A DNA stretch of 64,000 nucleotides from Burkholderiales bacterium (GTDB lineage: Bacteria > Pseudomonadota > Gammaproteobacteria > Burkholderiales > Casimicrobiaceae): NCBI GenBank assembly GCA_905339295.1, contig CAJPFI010000054.1, forward strand, positions 1 to 64,000, read 5' to 3'. Position numbers and translations under genes: made by a program. The stretch's first letter is position 1, and each line of letters begins with the position of its first letter. Positions 17,161 through 25,861 of the stretch are shown one piece after another. A model generated the notes under the pieces. It searched no databases. It was not told the DNA's origin and saw only the letters and a program-made list of their open reading frames with translations.

Positions 17161-18097
17161 TGGGCCTGCGAGCCGGCCCCGGACCGCCGGGCTGGCCGTC
17201 GTCCTGGCCATCGCGTGGGCGGCTGCCGGGGTGTCCCCGGCCTCGGCCGAGGTACTGTCCGGCCGCTATTTCGATACGGTCTCGATGGAAGCCGCGCTCG
17301 CGCCGGTGGCGCCGGCCGCCAGCCGGGTACCCGACGCGCGGGACGATTCAGCGCGCTGGACGGCGATCGACGTCGCCGCGCCGGTCCTCGACGCATCGCT
17401 CGTCGCCGCCGCCGGATTCGCGCCGATCCCCTCGCCCGATCCACGCCACGGCGCCGGATCTGCGGCTTCCGCTCCCGTGCCGGCGAGCCTGATCGACGCC
17501 GACATCGTCGACGCGGCGCTCGCGCCGATCGTGCGGCTCGACGGAGTCGCGACGGCCGGGACGCCGTGGCTGGCCGCGAGCGGCGCGGTCGACGAGTGTC
17601 CGGCGTTGCTCGACCACAGCTACCGGCGGCTGCAGGGCGGACAGACGCAGTCGCTGTGCGACTACCGCGGCAAGGTGCTGCTCGTCGTCAATACCGCGAG
17701 CTACTGCGGCTACACGCATCAGTACGAGGGGCTCGAGGCCCTCCACCGCAAGTACGCTGACCGCGGCCTCGTCGTCGTCGGCTTCCCGTCGAACGATTTC
17801 GGCGCGCAGGAGCCGGGCACCAACAAGGAGATCGCCGAGTTCTGCCGCACGACCTACGGTGTGCAGTTCCCGATGTTCGAGAAGTCGTCGGTGGCCGGCG
17901 TCGCGACCAATCCGTTGTTCGCGGAGCTCGCCGCACGCACGGGCGAGCGCCCGCAGTGGAACTTCCACAAGTACCTGATCGACCGCCGCGGGCAGAAGGT
18001 CGCGAGCTTCAGGAGCACGGTGGCGCCCGACAGCCGCGAGCTCGTCCGCATGATCGAGCAACTGCTGGCCGAGCCGGCCGGCGTAGCGCGCGGATGA
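17135..18097 (+). CDS. Exported glutathione peroxidase-like protein
   Basis: This 320-residue protein has a signal peptide (hydrophobic residues 18-33, likely cleavage after ASA at 38). An Ala/Pro-rich region of about 120 residues of unknown function follows. The C-terminal half is a thioredoxin-fold peroxidase with Cys191 in VNTASYCGYT, the GFPSNDFGAQEPG loop and WNFHKYLIDR, so it is the cysteine type. It should reduce peroxides, probably in the periplasm. The ATG at 17135 is the last base of the palindromic operator, so binding there would also cover the start. Divergence from a CarH-like gene suggests light or oxidative control. Confidence 0.87.
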   Translation: MNRQFTFDNGPASRPRTAGLAVVLAIAWAAAGVSPASAEVLSGRYFDTVSMEAALAPVAPAASRVPDARDDSARWTAIDVAAPVLDASLVAAAGFAPIPSPDPRHGAGSAASAPVPASLIDADIVDAALAPIVRLDGVATAGTPWLAASGAVDECPALLDHSYRRLQGGQTQSLCDYRGKVLLVVNTASYCGYTHQYEGLEALHRKYADRGLVVVGFPSNDFGAQEPGTNKEIAEFCRTTYGVQFPMFEKSSVAGVATNPLFAELAARTGERPQWNFHKYLIDRRGQKVASFRSTVAPDSRELVRMIEQLLAEPAGVARG

Positions 18098-18502
18098 TGC
18101 AGGGCGCGCACCGCCGCGCCGCGACCGGCATCGCGCGCGCATCCATCCCGCCGCCTGTCGCGTAAGTCGACGCGAGGGCGACGGCGCAAGTCGCCGCGGC
18201 CGCCGCAGGCACGGATTCTCCGCCGGCCGCGGGCCGCCTGAACGGCGGACCCTCGAATTGCGCGGCGTGGCCGCGCGGGCCGGCTGCGCGAATCGTCAGG
18301 CGACGGCGCGCTCCCGGCCGCGCGGGCCGGCAGGCGTCGTCACCGGGGGCGCGCCGGCGCGGGCGACGCGATCCGCGCCCGGCGCGGCCCCCTCGTCGCG
18401 GCAACGGTGCGCGAGCGAGCGAGCCGCGGCGGCGCGAGCGAACTCGTCGTCGGCGCTACGCTCGTAGCCGGAATCGCGCAGATGTGGCATGGCCCGGAGA
18501 AG
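18098..18502. other. Intergenic stretch with no recognised gene
   Basis: About 400 bp of very GC-rich DNA after the peroxidase gene. Arg/Ala-rich open frames on both strands look like composition artefacts. I see no promoter or RNA gene. Confidence 0.5.
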
Positions 18503-18526
18503 CGGGTCCCGCGCACGCGGGACCCG
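18503..18526 (-). terminator. Hairpin after the small secreted-peptide gene
   Basis: CGGGTCCCGC-GCAC-GCGGGACCCG is a perfect 10-bp stem, 20 bp beyond the stop of the minus-strand gene at 18547. No T-tract follows. Confidence 0.45.
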
Positions 18527-18546
18527 TCAGGAGGTTCGGGAGTGAC

Positions 18547-18735
18547 TCAGTTGACGCGGGTCGCGCGCTCGTACGAGACGAAGATCGTCTGGACGTGCGG
18601 CTGCAGCTTCGCGGTCAGCGCCGACTGGTCGGCGTTCGCCGGCGCGACGGTCGCGGCGGCAAGCGTGATCGCGGACAGCGCGACCGCGACGGCCGCGATG
18701 ACGGAGCGCTCGAGCTTCGTGATCAGGGTCTTCAT
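18547..18735 (-). CDS. Small secreted peptide of unknown function
   Basis: The gene encodes 62 residues. A Lys/Arg N-terminus (MKTLITKLER) and a hydrophobic Ala/Val core run to ATVAPANA, a standard signal peptide cleaved after residue 35. The mature peptide would be only about 27 residues (DQSALTAKLQPHVQTIFVSY and a short tail). GAGGAGAG sits 6 bp before the ATG at 18735; an ATG two codons earlier is too close to it. No neighbour explains it. Confidence 0.65.
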   Translation of the reverse strand: MKTLITKLERSVIAAVAVALSAITLAAATVAPANADQSALTAKLQPHVQTIFVSYERATRVN

Positions 18736-19138
18736 GGGCATCTCTCCTCGGTTCTTCTCGTTCGTGTTCGGTGACGATGCTTCTTGGATGCGGAGTGTCC
18801 GGGTTTGGGATTCATCGGGCGAGACGGTCGCGACGAACCCGCCGGAGCGCCGGACGAAATGCGCGGAGCGGGGATGGACGGGCGGCGGGGAGTGGCCCCC
18901 GGCACTTCGGGGGGAGGGCCGGGCCGGTGCAGGTGGGCGCCGCCGGCGAGGGGTAGGCGTCCCGCGACTCATCCGGCAGGCCGGCGAGCCCCCCACCGGC
19001 CGCGTCCGGCCAGCCGAAGCCCGGCTCCCAACGCCATTCCGACGTCGCACGGATCCTGCCGGTCGGGCCTCGGTGGGTGGGGCGACCGCGGGCGAAGCCC
19101 GCGCCGGACCCATGGAATGAGCGGCACCGTACGCCGGT
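18736..19138. other. Intergenic stretch upstream of tRNA and peptide genes
   Basis: It contains a perfect 7-bp hairpin CGCGGGC-GAA-GCCCGCG at 19087-19103. No gene is recognised. Confidence 0.5.
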
Positions 19139-19168
19139 TTGACGCCCCGCCCCCGGCCGGGCGATAAT
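19139..19168 (+). promoter_or_regulatory. tRNA promoter
   Basis: TTGACG (19139-19144), an 18-bp spacer and GATAAT (19163-19168) end 10 bp before the mature tRNA start. Confidence 0.6.
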
Positions 19169-19178
19169 TCAAGGCTTT

Positions 19179-19255
19179 GGCGAGCTAGCTCAGCTGGTTA
19201 GAGCAGAGGAATCATAATCCTTTGGTCCGGGGTTCGAGTCCCTGGCTCGCCACCA
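19179..19255 (+). tRNA. tRNA-Met (anticodon CAT)
   Basis: The cloverleaf closes with acceptor GGCGAGC/GCTCGCC. The D-arm is GCTC/GAGC and the anticodon stem GAGGA/TCCTT with loop ATCATAA. The T-arm contains GGTTCGAGTCC. CCA is encoded. Anticodon CAT fits elongator Met, and the mismatch-free acceptor rules out initiator. A tRNA-Ile2 with modified C34 is possible but less like this sequence. Confidence 0.9.
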
Positions 19256-19262
19256 TTCCCCG

Positions 19263-19295
19263 AGGGCCCGCCCCGTGCGCGGGCCTTCGCCTTTT
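19263..19295 (+). terminator. Intrinsic terminator of the tRNA
   Basis: GGCCCGC (19265-19271) pairs with GCGGGCC (19279-19285), followed by TTCGCCTTTT. Confidence 0.6.
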
Positions 19296-19315
19296 CGCCC
19301 CCCCGGAACGCCGCG

Positions 19316-21166
19316 TCAGCGCCCGCCCGCCTTCGCCGCCGCCGCCTTGTCCTCGAGCGCGGCCCAGCGCTCGAACCTTTCGGCGAGCAACCGCTCGACC
19401 TCGACCGCGCGCTCGCGGTCCCGCTTCGCGACCTCCGGCCCCTGCCGGTGGTAGTCGGGCGCGCAGATCCGCGCCGTGATCTCGTGCTGCTCGCGCTCGA
19501 GGGACTCCAGCTCGGCGGGCAGCGACTCGAGCTCGCGCTGCTCCTTGAACGAGAGCTTCACGCGTGACGGCGGCGACGCGGGCGATAGCAGGGTCAGACC
19601 CGACTTTCCTCGTTCCCTCGTCGGACCTGGCGCCGCGCTTTCCGGAAAGTCGGATCCGAGCCTGCTTCCACGTTGCACGACCCAGTCGCTGTACCCGCCG
19701 ACGTACTCCTGCCACTTGCCGCCGCCTTCCGCCACCAGCGTCTGCGTGACGACGTTGTCGAGGAACGCGCGGTCGTGGCTCACCAGCAGCAGCGTCCCCG
19801 CGTAGCCCTGCAGCGTGTCCTCGAGCAGCTCGAGCGACTCGATGTCGAGGTCGTTGGTCGGCTCGTCGAGCACGAGCAGGTTCGCGGGCTTCGCGAACAG
19901 CCGCGCGAGCAGCAACCGGTTGCGCTCGCCGCCCGAGAGCGTCCTGACCGGCGCGTTGACGCGCTCCGGCGGGAACAGGAATTCGCCCAGGTACGTGAGC
20001 ACGTGCCGCCGCTGCCCGCCGATCTCGATCCAGTCGGAACCCGGGCTGATCGTGTCGCCCAGCGTGCGCTCGGGGTCGAGCTGCTCGCGCATCTGGTCGA
20101 AGTACGCGATCTCCAGATTCGTTCCGAGCCGCACCCGGCCCGCGTCCGGCGCGAGTGCGCCGAGGATCAGCCTGATCAGCGTCGTCTTGCCCGCGCCGTT
20201 CGGGCCGATCAGCCCGACGCGGTCGCCGCGCATGATCACCATCGACAGGTCGCGCACGATCGTGCGGTCGCCGAACGACTTGCCGACGCCCTCCAGCTCC
20301 GCGACGAGCTTGCCGGAGCGCGCGCCCGCGTCGAGCGAGAGCCTGACGTTGCCGAGTCGCTCGCGACGCGCGGCGCGCTCGTCGCGCAGGCGATCGAGCC
20401 GGCGCACGCGGCCCTCGTTGCGCGTGCGCCGCGCCTCGACGCCCTTGCGGATCCACGCCTCCTCCTGCGCCCAGAACTTGTCGAACTTGCGCCTCGTCAC
20501 CTCCTCCGCCGCGAGCTCGTCCGCCCGGCGCGAAACGTACGCGGCGAAGTTTCCCGGGTACGAACGCAGCAGGCCGCGGTCCAGCTCGACGATTCGCGTG
20601 GCGACCGCGTCGAGGAACGCGCGGTCGTGCGTGATCACGATCGACGCGGGCGCGCGCCGCACGAATTCCTCGAGCTCCCCGATCGCGTCGATGTCGAGGT
20701 GGTTGGTCGGCTCGTCGAGCAGGAGCAGGTCGGGCGCCTGCGCGAACGCGAGCGCGAGCGCCGCGCGCTTGCGTTCGCCGCCGGACGCCGACCGCGGGTC
20801 GGCCGCCTCGTCCAGCCCGAACCGGTGCAGGAACTCGTTGAGCCGCGCCTCGATCCGCCAGCGGTCGCGCTCGTCGGCGATGCGTTCCAGACGACCGCGC
20901 TGCGCGAGGCTTTCGCGCAGCGACGACGCGTCAGGCAGCGCCGGCTCCTGCTCGACCAGGACCACGCGCAGGCCGTCGCGCCGCCGGATCGCTCCGTCGT
21001 CGAGGTCGATCGTTCCGGCGATCGCGGCGAGCAGCGACGACTTCCCGGTGCCGTTGCGGCCGATGAGCCCGATCCGCTCGCCGTCCAGGACGGTCAGGTT
21101 GGCGCGATCGAGCAGCGGGTGCAGGCCGTAGGCGAGCTCGGCATCCTGCAGCGTGACGAGGGACAT
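19316..21166 (-). CDS. uup: ABC-F ATPase Uup-like
   Basis: This 616-residue protein has two ABC ATPase domains and no membrane segments. Walker A motifs are GRNGTGKSS (about residue 37) and GPNGAGKTT (about 322); signatures are SGGERKRAAL and LSGGERNRLLLARL. A C-terminal coiled coil is rich in Glu/Arg. Uup-type ABC-F factors act on ribosomes and DNA-linked processes rather than transport. Between the second ABC domain and the coiled coil about 26 residues are encoded by a palindromic element (19588-19666) that keeps frame. The gene lies downstream of the tRNA on the opposite strand. Confidence 0.93.
   Translation of the reverse strand: MSLVTLQDAELAYGLHPLLDRANLTVLDGERIGLIGRNGTGKSSLLAAIAGTIDLDDGAIRRRDGLRVVLVEQEPALPDASSLRESLAQRGRLERIADERDRWRIEARLNEFLHRFGLDEAADPRSASGGERKRAALALAFAQAPDLLLLDEPTNHLDIDAIGELEEFVRRAPASIVITHDRAFLDAVATRIVELDRGLLRSYPGNFAAYVSRRADELAAEEVTRRKFDKFWAQEEAWIRKGVEARRTRNEGRVRRLDRLRDERAARRERLGNVRLSLDAGARSGKLVAELEGVGKSFGDRTIVRDLSMVIMRGDRVGLIGPNGAGKTTLIRLILGALAPDAGRVRLGTNLEIAYFDQMREQLDPERTLGDTISPGSDWIEIGGQRRHVLTYLGEFLFPPERVNAPVRTLSGGERNRLLLARLFAKPANLLVLDEPTNDLDIESLELLEDTLQGYAGTLLLVSHDRAFLDNVVTQTLVAEGGGKWQEYVGGYSDWVVQRGSRLGSDFPESAAPGPTRERGKSGLTLLSPASPPSRVKLSFKEQRELESLPAELESLEREQHEITARICAPDYHRQGPEVAKRDRERAVEVERLLAERFERWAALEDKAAAAKAGGR
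19588..19666. mobile_element. Palindromic mini-element inserted in frame in uup
   Basis: A 22-nt arm, GCAGG-GTCAGA-CCCGACTTTCC at the left, matches the reverse complement of the right arm (GCAGG-CTCGGA-TCCGACTTTCC) at 19 of 22 positions. About 78 bp lie between the outer ends, divisible by three. It encodes SRLGSDFPES and ERGKSGLTLLSP in the uup frame. It looks like a MITE or REP relative; no transposase is present. Confidence 0.65.
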
Positions 21167-21235
21167 CCGCCAAGGATAGCCGCATCGCCCCGGGTACCGC
21201 GTGCGTGGGACGTGCGTGCTGCCGGCGGCCGGCGG

Positions 21236-21673
21236 TCAGCAGCGGTCCTCTTTCAGCTTGCGTTCCTGGACGCCGATCTCGCGCACCGCCGACTGTCGCG
21301 CGCTCTCGGTGGCCGCGCCGAGGAGCACGCGCTGGCGATCGATCGAGTCGCCGTAGCTGCGGCATCGGTCGCGGCGCTGGGCCTCCTCGCGCTCGGCAAT
21401 GGCACGCGACTGCGCATCGCGCGTGTCCCGGATGGCCGGGGCGCCGCTCGACGTCGATCCGCTCCGTTTGGGCGCACCCGATCGGGTCTCCGCATGGCCG
21501 AACGGCAGGGACATGCGCACCTGCTGCTCCTTCGCGCCGCCCTGGCAGGGCCCGGCCTGGAAGGCGACGGTGCCGTCGGCCCACGTGCACTTGAACATGG
21601 CGGCGTGACCCGCCTGGAACGGCAGCATTACCGCCGCAACGACGAGAAGGGGAACGAAAGGAACCGCACGCAT
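21236..21673 (-). CDS. DUF4124 domain-containing secreted protein
   Basis: The 145-residue protein has a signal peptide (FVPLLVVAAVMLPF, cleavage after GHA near 24). The DUF4124 motif MFKCTWADGTVAFQAGPC follows. The C-terminal half is charged and helical with Cys104 and Cys145 left to pair. These periplasmic proteins are common in beta- and gammaproteobacteria and have no known activity. The ATG at 21673 gives the complete leader. It is divergent from the lipoprotein pair. Confidence 0.85.
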   Translation of the reverse strand: MRAVPFVPLLVVAAVMLPFQAGHAAMFKCTWADGTVAFQAGPCQGGAKEQQVRMSLPFGHAETRSGAPKRSGSTSSGAPAIRDTRDAQSRAIAEREEAQRRDRCRSYGDSIDRQRVLLGAATESARQSAVREIGVQERKLKEDRC

Positions 21674-22050
21674 CGTAAAGTCCGGGGAGGTCGACCACCG
21701 GGAAGGACGCAACGGCCGTGCCAGTCGAACGCCGTGCCGGCGCGCGGCGCAACCGCGCAGACGAACGGCGAACCTGGTGCCGGTTTCGGCCCGCCCGGGA
21801 TGGTCGCCGCGGAATTTCGCACCTCGCGCAACCGGCGCCGGTCGCATCCTCGCGGCGCGACGCGCGACCTCCGGGAAGGAAAGCCAGACCGCCGACGGCG
21901 TCAATCTGTTGCGTACAAAAGAATTTCGCGCCAGACTGCGTCGCGTCGACGGGCCCGTCGATTCGCCATCGAAGCGCGCAGGCGATCGGCGGACCCCGTG
22001 CATCACCACGGAGGTCTCCCGCAACGCTCGCCACGACATGGGACACGACG
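21674..22050. other. Divergent intergenic region
   Basis: It separates the DUF4124 gene and the lipoprotein gene at 22051. I find no convincing promoter hexamers or repeats. An AT-richer patch at 21905-21930 is the likeliest promoter area. Confidence 0.35.
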
Positions 22051-22569
22051 ATGAGCATCCGACTGATTCTGGCGGCAACCACCCTCGCAGCGGCGCTGGC
22101 CGGCTGCGCGCACTTCGGCGTCGGCGTTCCCGTCGATGCGCGATGGATAGCCTGCGACACGTCGCCCCCGGGCGCCCGATGCGACGTCAGGATCAGCCGC
22201 GACGCGGGCGGCGCCTACAGTTGCGCCCTCGGGCGCTTCCGGGTCGACCCGGACTACCTCGAGCTGCGTGGCGGGCGCCCGGTGAACATCCAGTGGGAGC
22301 TGCCCGACGGCTTCGTGTTCTGCGACGGCGACGGCATCGCGCTCAAGCAGACCTGGGGCGGCGGCCCGGCGCAGGTGTTCGAGAACTACGGATCCGACCG
22401 CAAGGACGGCGCGCGGTCCGGCTTCGAGACGAGCGCGCAATGCAGGCCGTTCCGCAACTGGCGCTGGGGCAACACGACGCCCGGCGGGACCTACGCGTAC
22501 GAGATCCGCTTCCGCAACCGGACCACCGGGGAGCGTTGCACGATCGACCCGTGGATCAGGAACCTCTGA
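22051..22569 (+). CDS. Lipoprotein of unknown function, paralogue A
   Basis: The 172-residue protein has a lipobox LAAALAGC with the lipidated Cys at residue 19. The body contains VNIQWELPDGFVFC and ends YEIRFRNRTTGERCTIDPWIRN. The gene at 22703 encodes a relative with the same two blocks, so they arose by duplication. Four to six further cysteines could form disulfides in the periplasm. No known family is recognised. Confidence 0.75.
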   Translation: MSIRLILAATTLAAALAGCAHFGVGVPVDARWIACDTSPPGARCDVRISRDAGGAYSCALGRFRVDPDYLELRGGRPVNIQWELPDGFVFCDGDGIALKQTWGGGPAQVFENYGSDRKDGARSGFETSAQCRPFRNWRWGNTTPGGTYAYEIRFRNRTTGERCTIDPWIRNL

Positions 22570-22702
22570 TCTGCGCGGCCGGCGCGACGGACCGCCGGAC
22601 CGACGCGCCTTGTCGAGCACAGCGGAGTGCGATCGACGCCGGCATCCGACCGGCGCGCCGCCTCCCGCGATACCGGCATGACGACCGCAAGAGGGGACTC
22701 GC

Positions 22703-23215
22703 GTGAAGACGACGAATGTCGCAGTGGCAATTCTGCTCGGGCTGGGCGTATCGGCGTGCGGCAGCATGGAGATGGCGCGCCACCACGACTCCACCCGTTC
22801 GGCACGGATCATCGCCAAGTCGCCGCCCGCGGGCGATCCGGTCGAGTGCGCCGAGAGTTCCGGAAACCGGTGCGTCGTCGCGATCGCCGTCACGCCGAGC
22901 GCCGATGGCGGGTGCTCGGGGTCGGCGGTGACGGTGCCGGATTTCCTCGCGCTGGGCGACCTGCGCAAGCACAGGAAGATCGAATGGCAGCTCCCGCGCG
23001 GCTACATGTTCTGCCCGCGCGCGGGTGATGGAGCCTTCTTCGACGACGTCGGCGCTCCCGACGACCTGTTCGACCTGGACGCGAACGTCAGGTGCTCGCA
23101 GACGCTCGACTGGAAGCGCAAGAAGCAGGACCGCAACAAGTACTCGTACACGCTGCGCTTCCGCAACAGCGCGAACACGATCGCGTGCGTCAAGGATCCC
23201 TGGATCAGGAACTGA
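22703..23215 (+). CDS. Lipoprotein of unknown function, paralogue B
   Basis: The 170-residue protein starts at GTG with AAGAGGGG upstream. The lipobox is LGVSAC (Cys19). It shares with its neighbour IEWQLPRGYMFC and a C-terminus YTLRFRNSANTIACVKDPWIRN-like block, here split by spacing. It follows paralogue A by 133 bp and is convergent with the cyclase gene. Function unknown. Confidence 0.75.
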   Translation: MKTTNVAVAILLGLGVSACGSMEMARHHDSTRSARIIAKSPPAGDPVECAESSGNRCVVAIAVTPSADGGCSGSAVTVPDFLALGDLRKHRKIEWQLPRGYMFCPRAGDGAFFDDVGAPDDLFDLDANVRCSQTLDWKRKKQDRNKYSYTLRFRNSANTIACVKDPWIRN

Positions 23216-23224
23216 CGGACGGCG

Positions 23225-25861
23225 TCAGGGGGCGCACACGAGCCACGCGCGCGCCTCGGCGATGCCCTGCTCGTAGCTGAGCGCGCGGCCCGCCCGCGCG
23301 AGCCGCTCGAACGCCTCGGCGCCGAGCGCCTCGCGCGCGCGCGCGATCAGCGGCAGCAGGAACGCCTCGTCGGTGGGGTCGCGCTGCAGTCCGATCTCGA
23401 CCGCCTGCCCCTCCGCGGCGCCGTAGATGCGCGCCGCGCGCTCCCACTCGTTGAGCCACGCGCCGTAGCCGGCCGACACGTCGAGCGCGCTCTGTCCCAC
23501 CGGCTTCGAGCCGATCTCCGTCGCGATCGTCACGATCTCGACGAGCATCGGGCGCGCCCGGTCGCCCGTGCCGCGGCCGATCGAGACCATCGCGAGGTTG
23601 AGGAGACCGATCGCGACGCTCTCGCGATCGCCGATCTCGCGCGCGAGCGCGACGGCACGGACATAGAGCGGCTCGGCGGAATCGAGCTCGCCCTCGACGC
23701 GATGCAGCTGCGCGAGCCCGGTGAGCGCCCCGGCAAGGTCGCGCTTGTCTCCGGTCTCGCGCGCGAGCTCTACGGCCTCGCGCAAGTGCGCGCGCGCCGC
23801 ACCGCGATCGCCGCGTCCGAATGCCGCCATGCCGAGCGGCTGCAGCACCCTTGCCGAGTGCCTGCGATCGCCAAGCTCGCGCGCGATCGCGAGGCTCTCC
23901 TCAAGGAGCGAATGCGCGTCGTCGTAGCGGCCGACGTGACAGCAATGCCATCCTGCGTCGAACAGCGCGAGCGCGCGGGCGAGACTGCGCTGCTGCGCGC
24001 CGGGGCGCGCGAGCGCTTCCGCGCTGAGCCGCAGTCCCAGCCCCGGCTGCCCGCGAACGAACCAGTAGTTGCCGACCGCGTAGGCGAGACGCAGCCCCAC
24101 CTCGCCGCCGTCCTGCGCGCGCGCGGCCCACGCGTGCGCCGCGAGCAGGTTCTCGCGCTCGAGGTCGAGCCGCGCGAGCCAGGTTCCCTGATCCGGTCCG
24201 CTCAGTCGCGGCAGCGCAGCCTCGGCCAGCGCCACGAAGTGGCGCAGGTGGCTGGTGCGCGCCGCGTCCCCGTCGCCGGACTCGTCGAGTCGTGCAAGCG
24301 CGTACTCGCGCACGGTCTCCAGCAGCCGGTAGCGAGACGCGTCGGCGTCCATCGCGACGAGCGACTTGTCGACCAGGTGCGTCAGCAGGTCGAGCACGTC
24401 CGCGGCGGCGATCTCGCCGCCGGCGCCGACCGCCTCGGCCGCGTCGAGCGTCCAGCCGCCGACGAACACCGACAGCCGGCGCAGCAACGCGCGCTCCGGC
24501 CCCGACAGCAGGTCGTGGCTCCAGTCGATCAGCGCGCGCAGCGTCTGCTGGCGGGGAAGCGCGGTCTGGTCGCCGCCGGCAAGCAGCCGGAAGCGATCCG
24601 ACAGCCGCGCGGCGATCGCCTCGACCGGGAGCGCCCGGACGCGCGCGGCCGCGAGCTCGATCGCGAGCGGGATGCCGTCGAGCCTGCGGCAGATGTCGGC
24701 GACCGCGGCGGCGTTCGCGTGCGTGACGCGGAACGACCGGTGCGCCGCGGTCGCGCGCTCGACGAACAACCGCGTCGCCTCGTATTGAGCGAGCTGCTCG
24801 GGCGTGAATTCGCCCTGCGGATCGGGCACCGCGAGCGCCGGGACCGGGTAATTCGTCTCGCCGGCGACGCGCAGCGGCTCGCGGCTCGCCGCGAGGATCT
24901 TGAGCTGCGCGCCGGCGCGCAGGAGATGCGTCGCGATCTCGGCGCACGCGTGCAGCAGGTGCTCGCAGTTGTCGAGCACGAGCAGGATGCGCTTGTCCTT
25001 CACGTATCCGGCGAGCGCGTCGACGACCGTGTGGCCGGCCTCCTCCTTGACGCCCAGCACCGACGCGATCGTCTGCGGCACGAGCCGCGCGTCCGACAGC
25101 GGCGCGAGGTCTACGAACCACACGCCGTCGGGATAGTCGCCCATCACGTCGGCCGCGACGTGCATCGCCAGGCGCGTCTTGCCGATGCCGCCCGCGCCGA
25201 CGAGCGTGATGAGCCGAGTCGTGCCGAGCAGCCGCGTCACCTCGGCCAGCTCGCGCTCGCGCCCGACGAACGACGTCACCTGCTGCGCGAGGTTGTTCGG
25301 CGTCGCCTCGAGCGAGCGCAGCGCCGGGAAATCCTGCCTCAGCCGCGGATGCAGGACCTGGAAGATGTGCTCGGGACTCGTCAGGTCGCGCAGCCGCACG
25401 TGCCCCAGGTCGCGCAACGCTACCTCTTTCGGCAGGCGATCCGTGACGAGCGCGACGACCGACCGCGACAGCAGCACCTGACCGCCGTGCGCGACGCTCA
25501 TGATGCGCGCCGCGCGGTTGACCGCGCTGCCGAAGAAGTCGCCGTCGCGCCGCTCGACCGCGCCGCAGTTGAGGCCGCTGCGCACGCGCAATGCCAGCCC
25601 GCCGTCGGGCGGCGGCTCCGCGAGCGCGAGCTGCAGCTCGAGGATCGCCGCGATCGCGTCGAGCGGATCGTCGAACGCGGCGTGCACGCCGTCTCCCAGC
25701 ATCTTGACGACGGTTCCGTTGTGCCGAGCGACCGCGCCGCGGATCAGCGCGTCGTGGCGCGCGAGCGCCGGGCGCATTCGCTCCGGCTCCTGTTCCCAGA
25801 GCCGGCTGCTGCCCTCGATGTCCGTGAACAGGAACGTGACGAGGCCGGCGGGGGCGGTCAT
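23225..25861 (-). CDS. Class III adenylate cyclase fused to NB-ARC-like ATPase and TPR
   Basis: This 878-residue regulator begins with a class III cyclase domain. Metal-binding Asp residues are in FTDIEGSSRLW and MLGDGVHAAF, and VNRAARI holds the transition-state Asn/Arg. The ATPase follows, with Walker A GAGGIGKTRLA, Walker B LLVLDNCEHL and GIPLAIELAAARV, as in STAND/NB-ARC proteins. The C-terminal half is TPR-like (LEESLAIARELGDRR, VALAREIGDRESVA). It probably senses a ligand and makes cAMP. ATG at 25861 is preferred to GTG at 25894 because homologues start near TFLFTDIEG. Confidence 0.88.
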   Translation of the reverse strand: MTAPAGLVTFLFTDIEGSSRLWEQEPERMRPALARHDALIRGAVARHNGTVVKMLGDGVHAAFDDPLDAIAAILELQLALAEPPPDGGLALRVRSGLNCGAVERRDGDFFGSAVNRAARIMSVAHGGQVLLSRSVVALVTDRLPKEVALRDLGHVRLRDLTSPEHIFQVLHPRLRQDFPALRSLEATPNNLAQQVTSFVGRERELAEVTRLLGTTRLITLVGAGGIGKTRLAMHVAADVMGDYPDGVWFVDLAPLSDARLVPQTIASVLGVKEEAGHTVVDALAGYVKDKRILLVLDNCEHLLHACAEIATHLLRAGAQLKILAASREPLRVAGETNYPVPALAVPDPQGEFTPEQLAQYEATRLFVERATAAHRSFRVTHANAAAVADICRRLDGIPLAIELAAARVRALPVEAIAARLSDRFRLLAGGDQTALPRQQTLRALIDWSHDLLSGPERALLRRLSVFVGGWTLDAAEAVGAGGEIAAADVLDLLTHLVDKSLVAMDADASRYRLLETVREYALARLDESGDGDAARTSHLRHFVALAEAALPRLSGPDQGTWLARLDLERENLLAAHAWAARAQDGGEVGLRLAYAVGNYWFVRGQPGLGLRLSAEALARPGAQQRSLARALALFDAGWHCCHVGRYDDAHSLLEESLAIARELGDRRHSARVLQPLGMAAFGRGDRGAARAHLREAVELARETGDKRDLAGALTGLAQLHRVEGELDSAEPLYVRAVALAREIGDRESVAIGLLNLAMVSIGRGTGDRARPMLVEIVTIATEIGSKPVGQSALDVSAGYGAWLNEWERAARIYGAAEGQAVEIGLQRDPTDEAFLLPLIARAREALGAEAFERLARAGRALSYEQGIAEARAWLVCAP

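Noticed and set aside
19179-19255. Integration (att) site at the tRNA gene
   Set aside because: No integrase gene and no repeated tRNA 3' end nearby.
19212-20456. A 414-codon frame overlapping uup and the tRNA
   Set aside because: Same-strand out-of-frame artefact with Arg/Ala composition; it runs antisense across part of the tRNA.
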